A DNA stretch of 64,000 bases from Blastococcus sp. URHD0036. GTDB taxonomy: Bacteria; Actinomycetota; Actinomycetes; Mycobacteriales; Geodermatophilaceae. Made by a program: the position numbers and the translations under genes. The stretch's first letter is position 1. Each line of letters begins with the position of its first letter. Of this stretch, positions 1-8,403 are shown piece after piece. The notes under the pieces were generated by a model that saw only the letters and a list, made by a program, of their open reading frames with translations, searched no databases and had not been told where the DNA came from. The stretch lies in assembly GCF_000701365.1 (NCBI RefSeq), contig NZ_KL370778.1, positions 124,001-188,000 on the forward strand. The letters run 5' to 3'.

Positions 1-688
1 TGTCGTTGACGCCCGGCCGGATGACCAGCGTGGGCACCGTGATCTCGCCGAACTGGTAGTCGGCGACCCCGGGGATGGCCTCGTTCGGCTTGGGGATGAA
101 CGCATCGAGCCAACGGGTCATCACCCGCTCGAACTCCTCGGCCCCGAGCGCGCGCAGCCGGTCGGCGTTGCGCGGGTTCGCCGCGATCAGGTCGGTCCAG
201 CCGCCGGCGGCCCCGCCGAGCTGGAGGATCCCCTCGATGCCCTTGGCCCGCACCGTGCGGATCTCGTTGAGGATGTAGACGCCGGCCAGCGACATCGTGC
301 TGAAGTTGCCGCCCACGATGTTCCACAGCGCCAGGTGCGTGACCTTCTCCGGGTACATCAGCGCGAAGACGATCGAGTCCCGCGCACCCCCGGACCCACC
401 GAACTTGGCGACCTTCTCGATGCCCAGCTTCTCGAGCAGGACACCGAGGGTCTCCGCGCGCATGTGCGACTCGGACTGCCCGTAGAGCTGGATGTCGGAG
501 TTCCCGCAGTTGGGGCGGTCCCACAGCAGCACCCGCTTGCCGCCCGCGGCGATCCCCTCCGCCATCTCGCGGACACCGGGGAACTCCTTGCTGAACCGTC
601 CGCCGGGCGTCAGGACGACGACCTGGCCGTCCTCCGGTCCGATGAACTCGTGTACGACGATGCCGCCGTTGACCTCTGTCTCAGCCAT
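1..688 (-). CDS. alpha/beta fold hydrolase (3' end cut by window edge)
   Basis: The gene begins with ATG at 688 and reads open to the window edge, so about 229 N-terminal residues are visible and the C-terminal end, with the catalytic His, is missing. The nucleophile elbow G-G-S-G-G (in FGGSGGARD) lies near residue 97, preceded by a WDRPNCGNS oxyanion/loop segment typical of meta-cleavage-product and epoxide-hydrolase-like alpha/beta hydrolases. Substrate cannot be told. It is divergent from the TetR-type gene starting near 786, with a 97-base gap that probably holds both promoters, so local regulation by that protein is a reasonable inference. Confidence 0.85.
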   Translation of the reverse strand, partial: MAETEVNGGIVVHEFIGPEDGQVVVLTPGGRFSKEFPGVREMAEGIAAGGKRVLLWDRPNCGNSDIQLYGQSESHMRAETLGVLLEKLGIEKVAKFGGSGGARDSIVFALMYPEKVTHLALWNIVGGNFSTMSLAGVYILNEIRTVRAKGIEGILQLGGAAGGWTDLIAANPRNADRLRALGAEEFERVMTRWLDAFIPKPNEAIPGVADYQFGEITVPTLVIRPGVND

Positions 689-785
689 GTGCACCTCTCC
701 TCATCGTTGAGCGATCTGGGTGAACTCCGGTGATGCGGTACTCCGCCGCATCTCGGGAGCCGCGACGGCGGCCATACTCAGGGGC

Positions 786-2051
786 ATGGCCGGCGTGCAG
801 GAGACCGCGGGGCGCGCGGTGTCCCGCGACAGCGCCCGGGCGCAGGTGGTGCGCGCCACGGCGGCTCGCCTGTTCGAGGCGTCGGGCTACGCGGGCACGA
901 CCATGAACGACATCGCCGACGCCGTCGGCCTCCTGCCGGGCAGCCTCTACCACCACTTCGCGTCCAAGGAGCAGATCGCCGCCGAGCTGCTGACGGCGTA
1001 CAGCACCGCGCTCGGCGAGGTGGCCGACGCCGCCGTGGCGGACCCGCCGGCCCCGGGTGCGGCCGCCGAGGAGCGGGTGCGGCAGCTGAGCGCCGACGTG
1101 ATGGCGCTGAGCTTCGAGCACGCCGCCGCCGTCCGGCTGCGGGCCTTCGATCCCCCCACCGTCGCCACCGCCCGGCTGCGCGAGGCCATGCGACTGCCCA
1201 CCGAGGCGCTCGAGATCGCCTGGCGCGACGCCGTCGACGGGCTGCGCCCGGCCCGCGAGGGCGGTGCCGACCCGGCGCTGCTCCGCTTCGCGCTCCAGCA
1301 GGCGACGCTGGACGGGCCCGGCAGCTACCCGTCGGGCCAGGACCCGCGGGAGGTGGCCGCCCGGCTCTGCGACGTCCTGCTCCAGGGCGTCACGACCGGG
1401 TGCCCGCACGACGGCGAGCTCGACGGGTCGGCGGCGTCCCGCGCCGCGGTCGAGGCCCTGGCCGGCTGGCCCGAGCAGGAGCCGCCGGCCGGCCCGCGCG
1501 ACCGCGACACCATCGTGTCCGCGGCCCGCGCCGAGTTCGCCCGCCGCGGGTACGACGCGACGACCGTCCGCGACATCGCCGCCGCCGCCGGGGTGCGGAT
1601 GGGGACGCTGTACCGGCGGGTGGAGTCCAAGGAGGCGCTGCTGCGCGAGATCCTGGGCAGCTACTCGGGCCACCTGGGCGAGGCCTTCGGCGCCGTGCTC
1701 GCGGCCGGCTCCCCCGAGGTCGAGACGCTCGACGGGCTCGCGCGGGTCTTCGTGCACGCCAGCCGGCGGTTCGAGGCCGAGACGTGCATCGTCCGCTACG
1801 GCTGGAGCGGCCGGGAGGCCACGACCAGCCCGTTCCACGACTACTACCTGGCGACGCAGGGCCGGCTCACCGCGCTCGAGGAGCTGATCGACCGGGGTGC
1901 GGCGAACGGCCGGCTGCGCACGGTGCCCGACATGGCTCTGCACATCCGCTCCGTCCTGTGGCTGCCGTTCCACCAGCACGCGCGGACCGGGACGGCCCGC
2001 GCGCACGCCTTCCTGCGTGCCGCACTGCTACGGGGCGCCCTCCGCGGCTGA
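786..2051 (+). CDS. TetR/AcrR regulator with two tandem TetR modules
   Basis: This 421-residue protein is about twice the usual TetR length. It has two N-terminal-type helix-turn-helix modules: one near residues 18-70 (ARLFEASGYAGTTMNDIAD, then SLYHHFASKEQ) and one near residues 238-290 (FARRGYDATTVRDIAAAAGV, then TLYRRVESKEA), each followed by a helical ligand-binding-like region. The ATG at 786 is preferred over an in-frame ATG at 720 because the shorter product starts just before the first HTH. The protein looks like an internal duplication or fusion that could bind DNA as a pseudo-dimer. It faces the divergent alpha/beta hydrolase, its likely target. Confidence 0.85.
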   Translation: MAGVQETAGRAVSRDSARAQVVRATAARLFEASGYAGTTMNDIADAVGLLPGSLYHHFASKEQIAAELLTAYSTALGEVADAAVADPPAPGAAAEERVRQLSADVMALSFEHAAAVRLRAFDPPTVATARLREAMRLPTEALEIAWRDAVDGLRPAREGGADPALLRFALQQATLDGPGSYPSGQDPREVAARLCDVLLQGVTTGCPHDGELDGSAASRAAVEALAGWPEQEPPAGPRDRDTIVSAARAEFARRGYDATTVRDIAAAAGVRMGTLYRRVESKEALLREILGSYSGHLGEAFGAVLAAGSPEVETLDGLARVFVHASRRFEAETCIVRYGWSGREATTSPFHDYYLATQGRLTALEELIDRGAANGRLRTVPDMALHIRSVLWLPFHQHARTGTARAHAFLRAALLRGALRG

Positions 2052-2525
2052 CCCCGGGCGCGCCGCGGTGTCGACGACGATCCGCACCTCGCAGTTCAGG
2101 GCCGCCTCGAGCGCCGTGTGCAGCCGCCCCTCCGGCACCCGCATCGCCTGCTCCGGGTCGAGCACGACGCGCACCACCTCGTCGTCGTCCTCGGTGAACC
2201 GCTCGACGTCGACCGCCTGCAGGCCGAACCCGGCGAGCACGCCCCGGGCGTCGTCGTCGGTGCCGCGGCTGATGAAGGTGACGACCCCGGGCGCGGCCGG
2301 GAGCCCGAAGGCGCGCGAGCACAGGCCGACGTACTCCTCGCGGTCGGCGAGCTGCGCCTCGTCGAGGATCAACTCCACCTCGCGCCGACGCTCCGGCAGG
2401 GAGGCGGGCGGACTCGCGACCACCTCGACCGCCGCCTCGCGGAGCTGGACGAGACCTGCCTCGTACGCGTCCGGCCCGAGAACGCCGTCCGCGTCGATGA
2501 CCACCCGCATGACGGCCGTACGCAC
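2028..2525 (-). CDS. conserved hypothetical protein (about 165 aa)
   Basis: This frame encodes a soluble, acidic protein of 160-165 residues starting MRTAVMRVVIDADGVLG; ATG at 2525 or 2510 are both possible. I recognise no family. The opening VVIDADGVL strand resembles the first strand of Rossmann-like or HAD/PIN-like folds, but no catalytic set is clear. Its last 24 bases overlap, antiparallel, the end of the upstream TetR gene, and it is divergent from the Nramp transporter at 2622. Natural amino-acid composition and the lack of a better reading in other frames argue that it is real. Confidence 0.6.
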   Translation of the reverse strand: MRTAVMRVVIDADGVLGPDAYEAGLVQLREAAVEVVASPPASLPERRREVELILDEAQLADREEYVGLCSRAFGLPAAPGVVTFISRGTDDDARGVLAGFGLQAVDVERFTEDDDEVVRVVLDPEQAMRVPEGRLHTALEAALNCEVRIVVDTAARPGSAAEGAP

Positions 2526-2621
2526 GAGCGGAAGCTACCCGACCCGCCGGTCCCGCGGAACGAATGATTGCTCCGCCGTGGCACGCTCTGGTCCGGCCGT
2601 ACCGGCGACCGGAGGAGAGCG

Positions 2622-3851
2622 ATGGTGACGACCCGAACGACGAGCCGGCAGCGGACGCGCCGCCTGTCGCTGCTCGGGCCGGCGTTCATCGCGGCGGTCG
2701 CCTACGTCGATCCCGGCAACGTGGCCACCAACGTCACCGCCGGCGCGCGCTACGGCTACACGCTCGTCTGGGTCGTGGTGCTGGCCAACGTGATGGCGGT
2801 GCTCGTCCAGTACCTCTCGGCCAAGCTCGGCCTGGTCACCGGGAAGTCGCTGCCCACGCAGCTGGGCGACCGGCTGCCGCGGTCCGCCCGTCTCGCGTAC
2901 TGGCTGCAGGCCGAGGCGGTGGCGATCGCGACCGACATGGCGGAGGTGGTCGGCGGCGCGCTCGCGCTGGCGATCCTGTTCGACGTCCCGCTGGTGCTCG
3001 GCGCGATCCTGACCGCCGCGGTGTCCCTGCTGGTCCTGCGGGTGGGCGACGCCCGGGGGCAGCGGGCCCTGGAGCGCGTGATCATGGCCTTCCTGCTGCT
3101 GATCGCCGTCGGGTTCATGGCCGGACTCTTCGTGGACCCACCGGACGGCGGCGAGCTCGTGGCCGGCCTCGTGCCGACGTTCGACGGCGCGGACAGCGTG
3201 CTGCTGGCCTCGGGGATCATCGGCGCCACAGTCATGCCGCACGTGATCTACCTGCACTCCAGCCTGACGACCACCCGGCTGGGCACCCGCGGCGAGGGGC
3301 TCGGCGTCGCGCGGCTGATCCGGGCCACCCGGGGCGACGTCGTCTCCGCCCTGGTCCTGGCCGGCGTGCTGAACCTGTCGCTGCTGGTGGTCGCCGCCTC
3401 GAGCCTCCAGGGTTTCCCGGGCACGGACACACTGGAGGGCGTCCACGAGCTGATGACCTCGGAGCTGGGCGGCGGCGTCGCGCTGCTGTTCGCGGTGGCG
3501 CTGCTGGGCTCGGGCCTGGCCTCGACGTCGGTCGGCAGCGCCGCGGGGGCGGAGGTCATGAAGGGGCTGCTGCGCAAGCAGATCCCGCTGCTGCTGCGGC
3601 GGGTGATCACCGTGATCCCGGCGATCGTCGTGCTCGCGCTGGGCGCGGACCCGAGCGAGACGCTCATCGTCTCCCAGGTGGTGCTGTCCCTCGGCATCCC
3701 GTTCGCCCTGGTGCCGCTGGTGCTGTTCACCGCGCGGCGGGACGTCATGGGCGAGCACGTCAACCGGCGCGGGACGACGGCCGCGGCGGCGCTGGTCGCG
3801 GGCGCCGTCATCACGCTGAACCTGACGCTGCTCTACCTGACGTTCACGTAG
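2622..3851 (+). CDS. mntH: Nramp-family divalent metal transporter (MntH-like)
   Basis: This is a proton-coupled Mn2+/Fe2+ importer of the inner membrane, 409 residues, normal for bacterial Nramp. The metal-site motif D-P-G-N is at residues 30-33 in the first membrane helix, and the second signature M-P-H followed by YLHSS is near residues 206-215 in helix 6. About 11 hydrophobic segments are visible. ATG 2622 is chosen because GGAGGAGAG sits directly upstream (2611-2619). A hairpin abuts the stop codon. No Mn or Fe operator is evident upstream. The MntH assignment is by family; which metal is carried is not shown. Confidence 0.93.
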   Translation: MVTTRTTSRQRTRRLSLLGPAFIAAVAYVDPGNVATNVTAGARYGYTLVWVVVLANVMAVLVQYLSAKLGLVTGKSLPTQLGDRLPRSARLAYWLQAEAVAIATDMAEVVGGALALAILFDVPLVLGAILTAAVSLLVLRVGDARGQRALERVIMAFLLLIAVGFMAGLFVDPPDGGELVAGLVPTFDGADSVLLASGIIGATVMPHVIYLHSSLTTTRLGTRGEGLGVARLIRATRGDVVSALVLAGVLNLSLLVVAASSLQGFPGTDTLEGVHELMTSELGGGVALLFAVALLGSGLASTSVGSAAGAEVMKGLLRKQIPLLLRRVITVIPAIVVLALGADPSETLIVSQVVLSLGIPFALVPLVLFTARRDVMGEHVNRRGTTAAAALVAGAVITLNLTLLYLTFT

Positions 3852-3892
3852 CGGAGTGCGGGAACGCAGGTCTCCTGCGCTCCCGCACTCCG
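3852..3892. terminator. bidirectional hairpin terminator, palindrome family B
   Basis: Arms 3852-3870 and 3874-3892 are complementary at 18 of 19 positions around a 3-base loop. The hairpin begins right after the stop of the metal transporter and ends just before the convergent acyl-CoA dehydrogenase stop at 3894, so it can serve both genes. The outer stem CGGAGTGCG/CGCACTCCG recurs at 42263-42305. Confidence 0.8.
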
Positions 3893-3893
3893 A

Positions 3894-5153
3894 TCAGGAC
3901 AGGGGGGAGCGGGGCAGCATGCGGTCGCTGATGATCCGCTTCTGGATCTCGCTGGTGCCCTCGAAGATCGTGGTCAGCCGGGCGTCGCGCCAGTGCCGCT
4001 CCACCTGGCGCTCGGTGGTGTAGCCGTTGCCCCCGTGCAGCTGCATGGCCTGGTTGGTCACGCGGACGGCCATCTCGGTCGCCTCGAGCTTCACCATCGC
4101 CGCCTCCCGCTCGCAGGGGACGCCGAGGTCGAGCAGGTGCGCGACCTGGCGGTAGAACGCGCGGCTCTGCTCGATCTGCGCGGCCATCTCGGCGACGGCG
4201 AACCGCAGCGCCTGGAAGTCGGCGATCGGGTGTCCGAACTGCTCCCGCTCCTGGAGGTAGACGACCGAGTCCTCCAGCGCGGCGCGGGCCAGTCCGACGG
4301 CACGGGCGGCGGTGTGCACCCGCGCGGTGTTGAGGAACTCCTTGGCCTTGAGCATCCCGGCGCGGGCGGCCTCCTCCCCCTCGCCGTCGGCGGCGTTGGC
4401 GTCGTCCACCACGTTGCCGGCCGGGATCCGGACGCCGTCGAAGGTGAGGTCCCAGGTCAGGAAGCCGTGGTAGCCGACCTTGTCGATGGGGTGGCCGGAC
4501 AGCCCCTCGGGGAACTCGCCGCGCTTCTTCTCCAGCAGCAGGTTCGTCAGCCCGCGGGAGCGGGGCTCCCCCTCCTCGGGGTCGCCGGTGCGCACCAGCA
4601 CCTGGATGAAGTCGGCGGCCTTGGCGTTGCCGCACCAGCGCTTGTGGCCGGTGACGACCCACTCGTCGCCCTCGAGGACGGCGCGGGTGGAGACGCCGGC
4701 GAGGTCGGACCCGGCGTCGGGCTCGGACAGCGCGATGGCGCCGATCCACTCACCGCGGGCGCTGCGTGCCAGCAGGTCGGCGCGGCGGTCGGCGTCGGCG
4801 ACGGTCGTGCCCAGGCCCTGGGAGCGGGCCAGGATGCTCGCGGTGCTCATCCAGGCGCGGGCGAGCTCCTCGGAGACCATGCAGTACTCGAAGACGCCCA
4901 GGCCCAGCCCGCCGTGCTCGGCCGGGACGGTGATGCCGAAGTACCCGAGCTCGGCCAGCCGCTGCAGCAGCGACGCCGGGATCTCGCCCTTCTGCGGGTC
5001 GAGCTCGTTGGCGACCGGCAGCACCTCGTCCGTCGCGAACCGGCGGGCCTGCAGCTGGAGCTCCTCCCGCTCGGGCGTGTGCCACGGGGGCAGGAGGTCC
5101 GGGGGGCGGGCCTCCTGCAGCTCGGTCTCGGTGGCGCTGTCGCTCGACGTCAT
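3894..5153 (-). CDS. acyl-CoA dehydrogenase family protein
   Basis: This FAD flavoprotein of 419 residues should catalyse alpha,beta-dehydrogenation of an acyl-CoA. The family signatures are in place: ALSEPDAGSDLAGV in the middle domain and, near the C-terminus, QLHGGNGY and TIFEGTSEIQ, where the Glu at about residue 398 is at the usual catalytic-base position. Start ATG 5153 gives a conventional N-terminus; an upstream in-frame ATG at 5225 would add 24 Arg-rich residues. It lies 168 bases downstream of acetoacetate-CoA ligase on the same strand, which suggests a shared role in acyl or ketone-body catabolism. Chain-length specificity cannot be read. Confidence 0.9.
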   Translation of the reverse strand: MTSSDSATETELQEARPPDLLPPWHTPEREELQLQARRFATDEVLPVANELDPQKGEIPASLLQRLAELGYFGITVPAEHGGLGLGVFEYCMVSEELARAWMSTASILARSQGLGTTVADADRRADLLARSARGEWIGAIALSEPDAGSDLAGVSTRAVLEGDEWVVTGHKRWCGNAKAADFIQVLVRTGDPEEGEPRSRGLTNLLLEKKRGEFPEGLSGHPIDKVGYHGFLTWDLTFDGVRIPAGNVVDDANAADGEGEEAARAGMLKAKEFLNTARVHTAARAVGLARAALEDSVVYLQEREQFGHPIADFQALRFAVAEMAAQIEQSRAFYRQVAHLLDLGVPCEREAAMVKLEATEMAVRVTNQAMQLHGGNGYTTERQVERHWRDARLTTIFEGTSEIQKRIISDRMLPRSPLS

Positions 5154-5321
5154 CGTCGCTCGCTCCCTGCTCGGCCGGCGGTGGTCGACATCCGTGGGTG
5201 CACTGTGGCGGTCTGACCTGCCCACCGCAGCGCGCGGTCACCCACGTTCGTGATCGACGCCACGGACCGGGGGACGTCGTGGAGGAGATCCGTGGGCGCG
5301 ACGCCGACGGATTCCTCCACC

Positions 5322-7325
5322 TCAGCGGGCGCCGCGCTCCCGGGCCAGCTCGACGTAGTGGTCCACCAGGGCCGGGTCGTCGACGGCGCCCGCGTTGACC
5401 GCCTTCTGCGGGTCGACGCCCTGGAAGAGCCGCTTCAGCGGGACCTCCAGCCGCTTGCCGGTCTTGGTGTGCGGCACCCCGGGCACGGCGATCACCTCGT
5501 CGGGCACGTGCCGCGGGCTCGCCTCGGTGCGGATGGCCTTCCGAATGCGGGCCACCAGGTCGTCGGTCAGCTCCGCCCCGGGACGCAGCTGCACGAACAG
5601 CGGCATCCAGTAGCCGCCGTCGCGCTGCTCGACGCCCAGCACCACGCAGTCGGCGACCTCCGGGATCGGCTCGACGGCGGCGTAGATGTCCGCCGTCCCC
5701 ATGCGGACGCCGCCCCGGTTCAGCGTGGAGTCCGAGCGGCCGGTGATGAGGCAGGTGCCGCGCTCGGTGACCTCCAGCCAGTCGCCGTGCCGCCACACGC
5801 CGGGCCAGGGCTCGAAGTACGCCTCGCGGTAGCGGGTGCCGTCGGGGTCGGCCCAGAAGTAGAGCGGCATCGAGGGCATCGGCTCGGTCACCACGAGCTC
5901 GCCGAGTTCGCCGATCACCGGCCGGCCCTGCTCGTCCCACGCCGCGGCGGCGACCGCCAGCATCGGGCGCTGCAGCTCCCCGGCGGTCACCGGGAGCAGC
6001 AGCGAGCTGCCCACGAAGCCGGTGGCGATGTCGGTGCCGCCCGACAGCGAGCCGAGGAAGACGTCGCGGGAGACGGCGTCGTAGACCCAGCGGAAGGCGC
6101 TGGCCGGCAGCGGGGACCCGGTCGAGCCGATGGACCGCACGCCGGAGAGGTCGAACGTCTCCCCCGGCCGGACGCCGGCCTTCTCGCAGGCGGTCAGGTA
6201 GCCGGCACTGGTGCCCAGGTAGGTCACCCCGGTGCGGGCGGCGAGGGCGAACTGCGCGTCGACCCCCGGATACGCCGGGGCGCCGTCGTGCACGACCACC
6301 GTGGCGCCGACCAGCAGCGCCGACGTCGCGATGTTCCACATGATCCAGGCGGTGGAGGCGTACCAGTAGAAGCGGTCGCCCGGCCCGACGTCGCCGTGCA
6401 GGGCCAGCTGCTTCCACTGCTCCAGGACGACGCCGCCGTGCCCGTGCACGATGCCCTTGGGCAGCCCCGTCGTCCCCGAGGAGTAGACGATCCACAGCGG
6501 GGCGTCGAACGGCAGCGGCTCGAAGACCGGCTCCTGCTCGTCGGCGACGGCGTCGGCCCAGGACAGCGCCCCCTCGGGCAGCTCGTCCGGGAAGAGGCGG
6601 GGGACGGCGATCGTCGTCTGCACGGTCGGCAGCGCGGCGCGCAGCTCGGCGACGACGTCGCGGCGGTCGTGCTCGCGGCCGTTGAACCGGTAGCCGTCGA
6701 CGGCGACGAGCACGGTGGGCTCGATCTGGGCGAACCGGTCGAGGACGCTGCGGGTGCCGAAGTCCGGTGCGCAGGAGGACCAGACCGCACCGATGGACGC
6801 CGCCCCCAGGAAGGCCACCACCGCCTCGGGCACGTTCGGCAGGTAGCCCGCGACCCGGTCGCCGCGGCGCACGCCCAGCCGGCGCAGCGTCGCGGCGAAG
6901 GCGCCCACCTGCCGGCGCAGGTCAGCCCACGTGAGCTCGACCGGCTCGGCGTCGCCGGCCAGCGTCTCCTCGGTGACGGCGATCAGTGCGGGGTGCTCGT
7001 CGGTGGCGTGCCGGAGCGCCTGCTCGGCGTAGTTCACCGTCGTCCCGGGGAACCACTCCGCGCCGGGCATCTCCCGGCGGGTGAGCACGCGCTCGTCGGG
7101 AACGCCGGGCAGCACGCCGCTCCAGTCGGCGATCTCGGCCCAGAACTCGTCGAGGTGCTCCACCGACCAGCGCCAGACACGGTCGTAGTCGACCGGGTCG
7201 CCCAGGTCCACGCCGCGCCGCTCCTGCACGCGCGCGGCGAACGCCGCCAGGCGCGTGGCGCCGATGGACTCGGGGGTGGGTCGCCAGAGGACGTCGGGGG
7301 CACCGTCGGAGGCTGCGTCGCTCAC
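5322..7325 (-). CDS. acetoacetate--CoA ligase
   Basis: This 667-residue adenylate-forming enzyme activates acetoacetate to acetoacetyl-CoA (ATP to AMP + PPi). N-terminal DVLWRPTPES and WRWSVEHLDEFW match the ACAS_N region of the acetoacetyl-CoA synthetase family. The AMP-binding P-loop YSSGTTGLPKG is near residue 285, the adenylation motif GRSDSTLNRGGVRMG near residue 540, and a C-terminal TKTGKRLE carries the catalytic Lys. GTG 7325 is taken as start because it lies just before the conserved N-terminus; an ATG at 7370 would add 15 residues. It precedes the acyl-CoA dehydrogenase on the same strand. Confidence 0.92.
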   Translation of the reverse strand: MSDAASDGAPDVLWRPTPESIGATRLAAFAARVQERRGVDLGDPVDYDRVWRWSVEHLDEFWAEIADWSGVLPGVPDERVLTRREMPGAEWFPGTTVNYAEQALRHATDEHPALIAVTEETLAGDAEPVELTWADLRRQVGAFAATLRRLGVRRGDRVAGYLPNVPEAVVAFLGAASIGAVWSSCAPDFGTRSVLDRFAQIEPTVLVAVDGYRFNGREHDRRDVVAELRAALPTVQTTIAVPRLFPDELPEGALSWADAVADEQEPVFEPLPFDAPLWIVYSSGTTGLPKGIVHGHGGVVLEQWKQLALHGDVGPGDRFYWYASTAWIMWNIATSALLVGATVVVHDGAPAYPGVDAQFALAARTGVTYLGTSAGYLTACEKAGVRPGETFDLSGVRSIGSTGSPLPASAFRWVYDAVSRDVFLGSLSGGTDIATGFVGSSLLLPVTAGELQRPMLAVAAAAWDEQGRPVIGELGELVVTEPMPSMPLYFWADPDGTRYREAYFEPWPGVWRHGDWLEVTERGTCLITGRSDSTLNRGGVRMGTADIYAAVEPIPEVADCVVLGVEQRDGGYWMPLFVQLRPGAELTDDLVARIRKAIRTEASPRHVPDEVIAVPGVPHTKTGKRLEVPLKRLFQGVDPQKAVNAGAVDDPALVDHYVELARERGAR

Positions 7326-7503
7326 GAACCGCACCTTGCCATCCCGTCCCGCCCGTTTCACGTGACACATCGAGCCCGCTCGACGTGACCGGGTGTGACC
7401 GGTCCGTCCCGGAGTCCATCCGATCGGGGGACGCGTTCCACCGCGCGCTTCGGGCGCCTGGAGGTCACGCTGTGCATCCGAACGATCACAGCGAGGAGCT
7501 GGC

Positions 7504-8313
7504 ATGGACGGACGACGAGGCGGTGCCCCCGGGCTCCGTCGCGCCCTCGTCCGGACCCTCGCCGTCGCCGGGTTCGGCACCGGGCTGTGGCTGGCCGGGC
7601 AGATGTCCGGCACCGCCTCGGCCGACGAGGTGCCCCCTCCCGGCCTGCTGTCCGGCACCGTCTCCGCCGTCGCGGACGTGACCGGCACGGTGGTCGACAC
7701 GGTGACCGACACGGTGGTCGAGACCCTCCCGCCGGTCCGCGAGCTGCTGCCGCCCGTCGTCCGCCCCGTGGTCGACCAGGTCGTCGTCCCGGTCGTGGAC
7801 GCCGTGGCGCAGCCCGTGCTGGCCGTCCTCGACCGCACGCCGGCCGCTCCGGTCGTCGACGCGGTCGTCCGGCCCGTGCTGGGCGCGGTGGCCGCGCCGG
7901 TCGACCTCCTCCCGTCGCCGGCCCTGCCGGTGCTCTCCGACGTCGCCGCACCGGCGACCGGGCCTGAGACGACCGGTCCGGCTTCCTCCGACGCGGCCGT
8001 GGCACCCGCCGCCGCGCCGGTCGCCGCGGCCTCGACCGGGGTCCGGGTCCCGACTCCGCAGGCCGTCGTCGCGGCTGCCGGAGCCGGGATCCCCGCCGCG
8101 CCGGCGCCCCTCCCGCTGCCGGCGCTCCCCGTGCTGCCTCCGGCCGGCTCCACGCCGTCGTCGGCCACCGGCGGCGCGGGCACCGACCTGCCCCCGGCCG
8201 CCCACCTGTCCGCGGGCACGCCTGCCGACGCCGACCTCCCGTCCGGCGCAGCCGCCGACGGGTCCGCGCCGTCCCTCGACACCCCCGAGGACCCCGGCAC
8301 CTCTCCCGACTGA
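7504..8313 (+). CDS. secreted Ala/Pro/Val-rich surface protein, hypothetical
   Basis: The 269-residue product starts with a signal peptide: Arg-rich n-region, hydrophobic core LAVAGFGTGLWLAG, and an A-S-A cleavage site near residue 40. The mature part is a low-complexity run of Val/Pro/Asp-rich segments (repeated V-V-D-x-V and L-P-x-P-A-L-P themes) with no recognisable enzyme domain, cysteines or anchor. AGGAG lies 8 bases before ATG 7504. It is 90 bases upstream of the chaplin-like sortase substrate and shares its signal-peptide style (GLWLAG against GLWALG), so the two probably form a cell-envelope pair. Confidence 0.75.
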   Translation: MDGRRGGAPGLRRALVRTLAVAGFGTGLWLAGQMSGTASADEVPPPGLLSGTVSAVADVTGTVVDTVTDTVVETLPPVRELLPPVVRPVVDQVVVPVVDAVAQPVLAVLDRTPAAPVVDAVVRPVLGAVAAPVDLLPSPALPVLSDVAAPATGPETTGPASSDAAVAPAAAPVAAASTGVRVPTPQAVVAAAGAGIPAAPAPLPLPALPVLPPAGSTPSSATGGAGTDLPPAAHLSAGTPADADLPSGAAADGSAPSLDTPEDPGTSPD

Positions 8314-8403
8314 GTGCGGCGCCGCCGGCCACGTGCCGGCGCAGCGCCCGACCCCGCCGTCCCGTCCGGGACCGGGGGCACTCCCTCAGTCAGGAGAACT
8401 CTC

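Noticed and set aside
681-2006. Antisense 441-codon frame opposite the double-TetR gene
   Set aside because: The Arg/Gly/His-rich composition is typical of a frame shadow in high-GC DNA, and the TetR motifs are on the other strand.
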